From Colias croceus (Eukaryota; Arthropoda; Insecta; Lepidoptera; Pieridae): a stretch of 64,000 nucleotides of DNA. The translations under genes were made by a program, and so were the position numbers. Every line of letters starts with the position of its first letter. Within the stretch, counting starts at the first letter, position 1. The stretch is from assembly GCF_905220415.1 (NCBI RefSeq), contig NC_059564.1, positions 1,190,501-1,254,500 of the forward strand, in the 5' to 3' direction. This document shows, piece by piece, positions 55,946 to 64,000 of this stretch. Below the pieces are notes generated by a model that made no database searches, was not told where the DNA came from, and saw only the letters and a program-made list of their open reading frames with translations.

Positions 55946-56049
55946 GTTTTAAATATAAAAATATGTCTAATAAATATTAAAACGCATACGGAACCCACAT
56001 TACATTCAATTAATTCGTACCTAACCTGTTTTTATAAATAAACATGGGG

Positions 56050-56985
56050 TGTAACCAGTATTACTCACGGGAGGCTCTAAACATTACCATATACAAGTAA
56101 ATAATGTGGAAAGTCAACGAGAGAGTGACGCAGCTCAATGGATAGGGTTGCCATAGTGAAGAAAATTTAATTAAAATGAGCATTCAATTGAATTCAGTCT
56201 AATAGAAGAAAAGTATAATTTAATTTAATTTAGTAGAATGGGTGAATGAAAGACACATAGGTAGATAAAACATGAAAATTTTTGTAATATTTATAATTTT
56301 TGTGAGTTTATGAAAAATGAGAAAAGCCTCGTAATACTGTTTTAGGATATATTCAAAGTTAAAACCTTTTTTCATAATAATATACACATTTTAATATTTG
56401 ATTTTCCTTTTGATGTGTTTTTTCAAAGATAATTTTAATATTGAATACAATGGCATGATTAAGATTATATAACTTCAGATTATTAAGCTTAAATAATTGC
56501 GGCTTAAAAATATAGAGTTATATAATAAGTTTTAAATTGCGTTAGCATCCCTACGAGTAATGTGTCGTCAATACAGAGGAAACCGAGGCAAACAGCTTGT
56601 ACTAAATATATATATAATTAATTACATATGCGTTGTTTATTTTTAATGAATAAAATTTAATGAATAAATAAGTATCAAGTGGCAACCCTAGGCATCGCTA
56701 CCGGGAGGTTTGCAGCCACGTATTATATGCAGAAACCGTGCATTTCTCTGGAGAAAGTTATGGGCTTTCTACAAGTTTTAAAGTTATACTTTTAAATGTC
56801 AGTGTGCTTAAAGTTTTGGATGAAACGTCAAAAGTTTATTAAAAATTGAAAATGACGTATGAATAGCTTGGTTTAAATGTATGAAAATACAACAATAGTA
56901 ATTTCTATCAGTGTAGTTCCTAATGACACGACTCAAATATAATGCACTGTTAATCTATTTTCCTATATAATATTTTACAATATTT
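56050..56985. other. Intergenic stretch
   Basis: No coding exon is supported. GGCAACCCTA at 56682 and its inverse TAGGGTTGCC at 56143 bracket a 550-bp AT-rich segment and may be ends of an unidentified element. Confidence 0.3.
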
Positions 56986-57204
56986 TACAATATTATAAAT
57001 GCGAAAGTAACTCTGTCTGTCTGTCTGTTTCTTAAACTACTGAATTTTCATGTCAATTTGGTATGGAGATATTTTGATACCCGAGAAAGGACATAGGCTA
57101 CTTTTTATCCCGGGAAAATGACGCAATCCCGGAAATCCCACGGGAAAGGGAACTATGCGGGTTTTTCTTTGACTGCTCGGGCGAAGCCGCGGGCGGAAAC
57201 CTAG
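56986..57204 (+). mobile_element. Helitron-like element
   Basis: ATAAATGCGAAAGTAACTCTG to GCGGGCGGAAAC-CTAG (57201-57204). An extra CGGGAAAATGACGCAATCCC marks a small internal duplication relative to 55738-55945. Confidence 0.85.
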
Positions 57205-57299
57205 TATTTTATATTATGTGTTATTGCATAGTTCTCTTATTTTTGCGAATAAAATATGGTGAAGAAGATCTGATTATTCAGAAAGAATTTAAAGTATTT

Positions 57300-57540
57300 G
57301 ACGGTGCATTTGACATAGTGCTAGAGCAAGAGCATTCTTTCGTGATCTTTTAGTGTAAACGTAAACTCGTATTCAGAGTTCTTCAGTATTTTATTGTTAT
57401 CAGTATTAGAACATTGCATAGAATCTTTTCAAACGCACTAAGAACAACGAAATGCTCTACACCTATTTACACTAAAAAAAATTGTTAGAATGAACATTCG
57501 CTCGTTTGATTTAGGTAAATGCACTGTGATAATTTTTTAC
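57300..57540. mobile_element. Probable MITE with GTGCATTT ends
   Basis: Left GGTGCATTTGACATA and right TAGGTAAATGCACTG are imperfectly inverted, as are the inner AGTGTAAA and TTTACACT. About 240 bp, no coding. Confidence 0.4.
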
Positions 57541-57907
57541 TTACACACATTTGAAACCTTCATTTCTATAAAATGCATATCTATAGATTTAATAATTAGT
57601 AAAAAATGAATTACATACTTGTGTGTCATTTTATTCACATCTGCTTTTTTCCATCTTTTTCATCATTTCTATTTTAATTAATCAAATATTATAATATTTG
57701 GCACGTGCATAAATTTTTCAACAAGAAAATCGATACCACGGTTTGATCTTTGTAACCCGAGTCAGGGAAAGCAGTCACGGGAATGGATAAGTGAAAATCT
57801 AAGGTCAGGCTTTCATTGAAGATTAATAGCAAGGTCATTGTTATGTGCGAATTTCTCACATGCTAGTGTTTCAGATTGTGATGTATGAGGAAAACTTCTC
57901 ATAGTTT

Positions 57908-58078
57908 ATTAAGCTATTGCATAGCTTCTATCGCGGGCCTTCAGCGCGGGGACTGAACCGAGAAATTCCGTAACGAAAAACCTCACGCTCCCCACTCCGA
58001 CGGGCGGAGGTGTGGCTTGAAGGCATAGCATGCAATAGCTTTACCGCGGCAGTCCCCGAGTGCCACACGTCTTTTTTA
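57908..58078 (-). repeat. ~165-bp dispersed GC-rich repeat (copy 3 of 3)
   Basis: Reverse-complement copy of 10650-10812, with the GACGGGCGGAGGTGTGGCTT region intact. Confidence 0.8.
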
Positions 58079-58097
58079 TTTTGTTATGTTTACTTGA

Positions 58098-58283
58098 CTA
58101 GTTTTCCGCCCGTAGCTTCGCTTGCTTTTTCTAAAATCTACTTAATTATGTACTAAAACCTTCCTCGAGAATTACTCTATCTATTGCAAAAAACCGCATC
58201 AAAATCTGTTTCGTAGTTTTAAAGATTTAAGCAAACGTAGGGATATAGGGACAAAGAAAGTGACTTTGTTTAATACTATGTAG
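58098..58283 (-). mobile_element. Helitron-like element
   Basis: CTAG 58098-58101, then TTTTCCGCCCGTAGCTTCGC. Body CGCATCAAAATCTG and end TAATACTATGTAGAGATT match 7797-7982. Confidence 0.8.
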
Positions 58284-58788
58284 AGATTACATACAATTGA
58301 TGTAGAATTACAGAAAGAATATCTATAGACAAAAGAACAATATGTACTCTAAGACTGCGTACTTTTTTGAAAGATTTCAGCAATATTAATACATGATGCA
58401 CATTTGAATATGTATTTAAAATTTGTTTTGCATTTTAGAAATAGAAATAAAACGAATTAAAGAAATTCATTCGTTCTAGTTCTTCTCAACTAAAAAATAT
58501 ACTTTCTCAAACAATTTTTACATAATTTTTTATGTACTTAATATTTGGTTAACATACGGTCACAATAACATGGTGTACTGCTGTGACTGCGCTTTGAACG
58601 TAGTTCTTAGAAGTTTTAAAAGATGGCGTTAGTATAGACTTCACTTTGAAAAATGCGTACAATACGTATTGTACAATAGCTAAGATTTTAAAATAAATGG
58701 TAATTATAAAGACATAAAGTAAGGAAAATTAATTGGAAAATTTTAAAATTGTCATTAAAATTTTCAGATATTATAATTTATACTAATA

Positions 58789-59752
58789 CTAGCTGTGCTC
58801 CGCGGTTTTACCCGCAGTGCTTCGCTCCTTTTGCTCTTTTTGCGTGATGATATCGCCGTCCCCGGAGAATAAAATGATAATCGTCATTATCATAGTTTTA
58901 TTGTTATGCGATATTTGAAGCCTACGTAGCCAAATACATCTATACAATGTTTTTGTAATTTTTCTCCTGAAATCCACTAAGATACAATAATACATATACA
59001 ATAATATTCACTGCTTTTTTACAGAACATATTCGTAATAGAAAATAAAGTTAATATTATGATAGTGAAAAAGTTTCTTTACTCTTAATGTGATAATAGTT
59101 ATTCCAATAATATTCTCGGAAAAACGAATCGGCGAAATAATGACGAACGCCTATTATCATTTTATTCTCGTAAAAATATGTTTTGGCGCCATTCGTATGA
59201 CCATGTACATTATGATCACGATGATGATCAGGAAGACTGATTTATATTACTTTTTATTGTCTTCATTTTTTAATGTAATGATAGTTGATTACTCTAATAT
59301 TGTTTAATTTAAAACCCCCAGAATAAAAGTTCATTGGATATTATCCATTAATGCATATGTCCAATATGAACGAGAATAAAATGTGTATTAGTAAATTTAC
59401 ATATCAGTCAATTGTTACTAATTTTTTAAATTTTAATTATCTTCAGTTCTCTTAAAGTTATTTAATAAATTAGCTACCTCTGAGCCTAGCTTGGCAAGTT
59501 ATAGTCAATTAACGGTTTTTTATTTCTCCGGAACAGTTGTGTCTTTGCAGTTAACATTTTATTCTCCGGGGACGGTGATATATAGCCTATAGCCTTCCTC
59601 GATGAATGGACTATCTAACACCGAAATAATTTTTCAAATCGGACCAGTAGTTCCCGAGATTAGCGCGTTCAAACAACCTTTATAATTATAAATTGAATGC
59701 CATAAAACCTAAAATATAAATTCAACCTTTATAATATTACTTAGTATAGATT
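58789..59752 (-). mobile_element. Helitron-like element interrupted by a TIR transposon
   Basis: CTAG 58789-58792 plus GTGCTCCGCGGTTTTACC up to 58853, then ATATATAGCCTATAGCCTTC to TATTACTTAGTATAGA (about 59577-59752), together make one copy like 12731-12910. The 723 bp between are a later insertion. Confidence 0.85.
58854..59576. mobile_element. 723-bp TIR element nested in a Helitron
   Basis: Left CCGTCCCCGGAGAATAAA and right TTTATTCTCCGGGGACGG are inverted repeats (about 21 bp). A 5-6 bp direct repeat, (T)GATAT, flanks both sides. The internal sequence is rich in ATAATNNNNATTAT motifs and has no transposase frame. Superfamily unassigned. Confidence 0.8.
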
Positions 59753-60870
59753 AATTTTTTTAATTCTGCAGGCAGGGCTGCTTCAACAGATAAGTAGGAA
59801 AGGACTAGAAAACAGTATGATATCAAAACTTATTTACAATTTTAGACTCGTTTCGACCCACTATACTAAAACACACCTTAAAATCATTATTTCTAAGCTG
59901 TTCGCACTAGACGGAACTGTTACAAGCATTTAATTGTTATTCTATCCACGACAGAGGTCATTAGAATAAGGAAAATTGGCGACTGTTTAAAATTGGACCA
60001 ATGGGTCGAATATTTATGGTATTACCACAAAACAATTTAAACACAGTCTAACTTTAAACCAGGGATCTGTCACTTTAATAGTTGTCTATGTGAAGTACGA
60101 CAAAACCAGATTAAAGAGAACCCGCGCTTAAAGTTAAACCCTGTCTAAAGTTTTATGTTACGTCGTCGTTAACAGTTAAGTCGTCCAAAACAGCACTGGA
60201 AGGGATCCGTATTTTAAAGCTGTGTGATATAATAATGTAATGACATTCATACGTCGCTTATATAGCTTTATCAGCCGTTTAATTAAGAGCCTAGGCTCTT
60301 TATTATCTGACGCCTTTGGATCGTTTTTTGAACAAGAATATTTTAGAAACTATTTTTTTTTATATTATCATGACACATGAGCAATGAATGTAGCATCATG
60401 AAGAAGTTTCCTGAGTAGACAAGCTTTTAAGCTCCTTCGAGCTTTGAACCATAACTTGCAAATGTGTTGCTTATGCAATAAGTAGGTACTGTACTTTATG
60501 AATCATCAAAGATAAACTGTGGGATAAAATTACTTTGTATCTTTGTTTCTTGATGAGTTTACTCGGAAGAAACGGTATTACGAATCAGCGATTAAACCAA
60601 TGTAAACCATAATATGCATTAATCATAAGCACGCATATACACAGACAATCTAAGATTTGGAAATTCTGAATACTTAGCTTCTATTTTTGGTGCACGAAAA
60701 AGTTTATGCGTGGTTATTTATGGGCGTGTTATTGTATTATTTTACAACTTTTGTTGTCTGTATGTAATAAACTACATCTTACTCTCTTTTTAAAATTACG
60801 TGAATGTAAACATTTTTCATACTTCCTAAGATTTTGACACTGACTCGCGCATGTGACACACGCATAGGGA
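59753..60870. other. Intergenic AT-rich stretch
   Basis: I see no gene. Repeated CTAACTTTAAACC and AAAGTTAAACCC near 60050-60150 hint at a decayed repeat. Confidence 0.3.
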
Positions 60871-60878
60871 GGTGACTA

Positions 60879-61179
60879 TGACGTCATAAAACAGGAGTAT
60901 TTCCAGAGTGGAAAGAACATAGGACTTTTTGTCGTTTCGCATAATAACTTTTCCACCCTAGATCTACTCCTGTTTTAAGACGTCAGTAAAAAGGTGGGTA
61001 AGCATCTTAAAGCAGGAGTAATTCCAGTATAGAATTATATATTACTACTGTTTTAAAACGTCACGGTAACCTCCGTGTAACTATAAAGTCTTAAAGTCGA
61101 AGTCATTTCTGGGAAAAGGACACATCTTCTTAGAGACGTCAGATCGTCATCCTGGAATAACTCCTGCTTCAACACGTCA
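60879..61179. repeat. Inverted-repeat cluster with five ACGTCA motifs
   Basis: ACGTCA occurs at 60881, 60980, 61058, 61136 and 61174; the first is a full CRE, TGACGTCA. CAGGAGTA (60893, 61013) faces TACTCCTG (60965) and ACTCCTGC (61161), so at least two nested foldbacks are present. Likely MITE-derived. Confidence 0.6.
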
Positions 61180-61554
61180 TGGGCCACAGGTCATTGAACC
61201 GATTCGAAAGTTACACCTATAAGATTGTTCAAATAACACTTTTACTCGGATTATAGGTGAAAGTCACTTTCCCCGACTTGTCATGCCGACTGTCGGCCAT
61301 TCAGCATTGGCTAATTCGCGCAATCATTTTTATGGGCGTCCATTTTGTATTTCGGATCAGTTATGACTTTCGTTTTTATTTCGATGACCCTGCGAACTTT
61401 AATTTTCTTCGCTGATTTGTGACGTTTTTGATGTGTCAATAGTTACACTTTTACTCTGACAGGGACGAATTGAAGAAATCTAGAAACATAATCGGTAGAG
61501 CTGTTCTCGAGTATTATGTAGATGAACAAAAAAGAGACAATTTTGTATCGCAGT

Positions 61555-61600
61555 TTAGAAATTACTATTGAGAAAGGTCGTGGGTTCGACTCCCACTACA
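61555..61600 (+). mobile_element. SINE head remnant (box B)
   Basis: GGTCGTGGGTTCGACTCCCA is a clear RNA polymerase III box B context, but no box A or tRNA fold is preserved upstream. Confidence 0.4.
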
Positions 61601-62113
61601 AGAATGTTGTGATATTAAAATTATCTTTGAAAACACATTTTTTTGTACGTGCGTAGATATTATTGGAACGGTTCAACCGATTAAAATGAAGTTTATTGTG
61701 TTCAGGTGGATCCGAATAAGGTTTAGCTTAACAATAATATTATAAACTAACATATTTCATATAAACCTCACAATATGCAAATAAACCTATAATATCCATA
61801 TTTAGTACCGCACACCCATCCACTTCTCGCCCCGGCGACAGGTTGCTTAACCCTACTACGAGTATCACCTAATATAACACCTGCCCTCCAGCATGAGATG
61901 CTCACGACCTCAATATAAACTTCATTGTTATGTTTTGTAGTGGCAGCAAAAAAAATATATGAAAAAATGCATTTTTTACAACCTTTGATATGTTTGTATC
62001 GGCTTAAAGAATATAGAATTTTATTAATAACTACATTTCCGCCCGCGGCTTCGCCCGCGTTTGCAAAGGAAAACCCGCATAGTTCCCGTTCCCGTGGGAT
62101 TTCCGGGATAAAA

Positions 62114-62371
62114 CACACAAGAGTAGGAGATAGACACGATTATGGCACAAGGAACAGGAATAGAATTGAAATGCCATTTTTCCGATTAGCTAAAGTTAAA
62201 AATTCATTTATGGGTCAAGGTATACGCTTATACAATAGAATTCCTCTCAATATTAAAGAGTTTAGTAGTTCTAAATTTAAAACTTATATAAAAAATGTAC
62301 TAGTTCAGAGAGCGTACTACAGTATTCAGGAATATATGGACGATAAAGACCCATGGAGGGTTGTCGCGTAA
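62114..62371 (+). pseudogene. C-terminal fragment of a non-LTR reverse transcriptase ORF
   Basis: The last ~85 codons are open: YGTRNRNRIEMPFFRLAKVK, then FMGQGIRLYNRIP and FKTYIKNVLVQRAYYSIQEY. This motif order (TRNRN, FMGxGIRLYNxIP, near-terminal RAYYS) is the usual C-terminus of lepidopteran non-LTR polymerases. No start or catalytic domain remains. Confidence 0.8.
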
Positions 62372-62617
62372 AAACCACAGGACAGTTCTTGGGCATATTA
62401 TGATATATTATGTATAAGTTAGATATAAGTTACATATTATGTAATATTGACATGATTTTAAAAGAGCAACTATGGAGTTTCTTGCCGATTCTTCTCCATA
62501 GATACTGCTTTCCGAATCGGTGGTAAATGTTAAAAATACTTATGTAATGACGATTCGAAAGTGCTACTAAATAGTAGTCTAATTGAATAAATAAATGTTT
62601 GAGTTTGTTTGAGTTTG
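62114..62617 (+). mobile_element. 5'-truncated non-LTR retrotransposon inserted in a Helitron
   Basis: The fragment carries the end of an ORF (to TAA 62369-62371), a 3'UTR with ACCGATTCGGAAAGC-type sequence in inverse orientation (62510-62530) and a (GTTTGA)n tail. Flanking A-runs suggest a short AAAA target duplication. Two other copies of this 3'UTR are at 29331-29495 and 50510-50645. Confidence 0.85.
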
Positions 62618-62757
62618 AAAAACTATCCTATGTGTTAATCCAAGTTACCCTCTATATATGTGCTAAATTTCATTGTAATCGGTTCAGTAGTTTTTACGTG
62701 AAAGAGTAACAAACATCCATACATCCATACAAACTTTCGCATTTATAATATTAGTAG

Positions 62758-64000
62758 GATTGTAAAAGAATTTCTAACAAATATTGTATGTACTTAGATA
62801 CTTTTTGATACTTGTTTTACAGAGAAGAGACATGGTGGTAAAAATATTAGAAGCAAGAACGCTTTATTGTTTTTATTTATTTTTCAATTAATATTTGATT
62901 CTACATACCAAGCACAATTGGTATTATCTTTTTTAATTTATTTTTATGATACTTCTTATGTAGGTACGTAAAAATATAACGAAAAAACATTACACATAAA
63001 AAGTACATATCGTTTTTTGCTGACGGTCCCATCACTTCAAAGTACAAATAAACTTTCTATTGTGTGGCATGTCGGAATGCTTCATCGATAATAGTTCAGC
63101 TAGTGCTGGCAAGTGTCGATAATTTGTGTCGATATATAAGATTTACGATCTATTGTTTTTTGTGAAAATGCTATAAAATGTGATGCTTATTAATTAGAAA
63201 GTGTGTTAAACTTCAATTCTGTTATTTATGTTGAAAAGCGTATGGTTGTAATTTTGTTTCTTGAAGGAAGAAGAATATTTAACACATGATTATTTTGCTT
63301 CTAGAGATGGAACAAGGAATAATTGTGACATACAGTAATTGAATATATTAAATAAAAATATTTTAGCAAACAAAAATGGTGTTTTAATTTAATTTTAGTA
63401 AACCTTTATTTGCATTTCATACGACCATCCTTAATAACTTCTTCACTGAATTAATTAAGCACTATTTACTATTGTGAAATAAGATACATTTTAAATAGAT
63501 TAAATTGAGTAAATAAGTATTGTTTTATTTTTTCATTACCAAAATATATTGTCAATACTACTCATCACTACCCGGATTATATTTTGTCTTTAAGTGTGAA
63601 ATATTAACAAACATCTATCGTCTAGATCCCACAATCTTCACATATTAGAAGATAGAAAACATATCGATAAATTGTTTTATCGACACATTGAGCACATCAC
63701 TATTAACTCGGTAACCTTCAGCGAAAGTTTCACGGTTGGTTTAGATGACCGATTGTCTAATTAAACGGAGGGTTGGAAGATGTTTGACTTTTTGATGATC
63801 CTTTTTATCAGATGGTGCATGTAGGATTGTACTTTTAAAGAATTTTAAGACCATATGAAGGAGTGTAATATATCATATGACAATACTTTATAAAAACTAT
63901 AAATAAAACACCAAGGTACATTTACGTTACTTTTTTTTTCAGGAAACATATTATAATTTACGTTTGTCTGGAAGACATCGCTACCTAACGACAAGACAAA
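62758..64000. other. Right-edge intergenic stretch with TATCGATA-like motifs
   Basis: No exon is supported. ATCGATA at 63084, GTCGATA at 63115 and 63128, TATCGATA at 63662-63669 and TTATCGAC at 63678 are DRE-like and could belong to a promoter of a gene beyond the window. 63963-63998 carries the TCTGGAAGACATCGCT repeat that also occurs at 171-216. Confidence 0.35.

Larger units (their letters stand above)
62033..62757 (-). mobile_element. Helitron-like element interrupted by a LINE fragment
   Basis: 62033-62113 (TTTCCGCCCGCGGCTTCGCC to TTCCGGGATAAAA) and 62618-62757 (AAAAACTATCCTATGTGTTA to TATAATATTAGTAGGAT) are contiguous in intact copies such as 16653-16876. The terminal CTAG is mutated to CTAC. 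Confidence 0.85.

Noticed and set aside
61768..62118. 116-codon minus-strand open frame
   Set aside because: It covers the terminal region of a Helitron-like element and low-complexity flanks; the same translation (PEIPRERELCGF) recurs over other copies of that repeat.

Overview
This window looks like AT-rich nuclear DNA of a moth or butterfly. The evidence is two intron-containing animal genes with GT-AG splice sites, and a dense load of repeats typical of Lepidoptera: about thirty copies of Helitron-like elements with TC...CTAG ends and GC-rich terminal hairpins, tRNA-derived SINEs, 5'-truncated non-LTR retrotransposons, a piggyBac-type element with TTAA target sites, and many MITEs. The organism call is inference from these signatures.

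Layout. 1-8.7 kb has no coding exon that I can support. It holds a Tc1-like MITE, a possible DRE/E-box promoter near 3.4 kb, a SINE and a 1.6-kb terminal-inverted-repeat element with arrayed GGTCGG motifs. 8.79-13.92 kb is ornithine decarboxylase antizyme (OAZ) on the + strand. It has seven coding exons and a classical +1 programmed frameshift (UCC-UGA-U) at 11379-11385; every exon junction agrees in phase, giving 234 residues. 14.12-15.17 kb is an internally deleted piggyBac-like element just after the OAZ stop. 15.2-22.7 kb is a repeat-rich intergenic region with one non-LTR reverse-transcriptase fragment on the - strand.

22.92-53.79 kb is one large + strand gene. I can join twenty exons with consistent phases into a secreted 2206-residue protein: signal peptide, five PAN/apple domains, a ~730-residue Tyr/Gln/Ser/Pro-rich low-complexity block (SYGQ and KPSYG repeats), a Gly-Pro-Ser-Tyr repeat block, an eight-cysteine module, and a Thr-rich to basic C-terminus with furin-like sites. 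It looks like an apical extracellular matrix or cuticle protein; I do not recognise a named orthologue. A second signal-peptide exon at 32641-32722 lies inside intron 3 and is phase-compatible with exon 4, so there is either an alternative promoter or two adjacent genes. Around exons 7 and 11 there are degenerate tandem copies of the splice-site-proximal ends of those exons.

53.8-64 kb has no coding exon that I can support. It contains nested transposons (a TIR element inside a Helitron, and a LINE fragment inside another), CRE-containing inverted repeats near 61 kb and a scatter of TATCGATA-like motifs near the right edge.

The two genes are unrelated in function: antizyme is a cytosolic regulator of polyamine synthesis, and the large gene is extracellular. 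All calls come from reading the sequence; no database search was possible.
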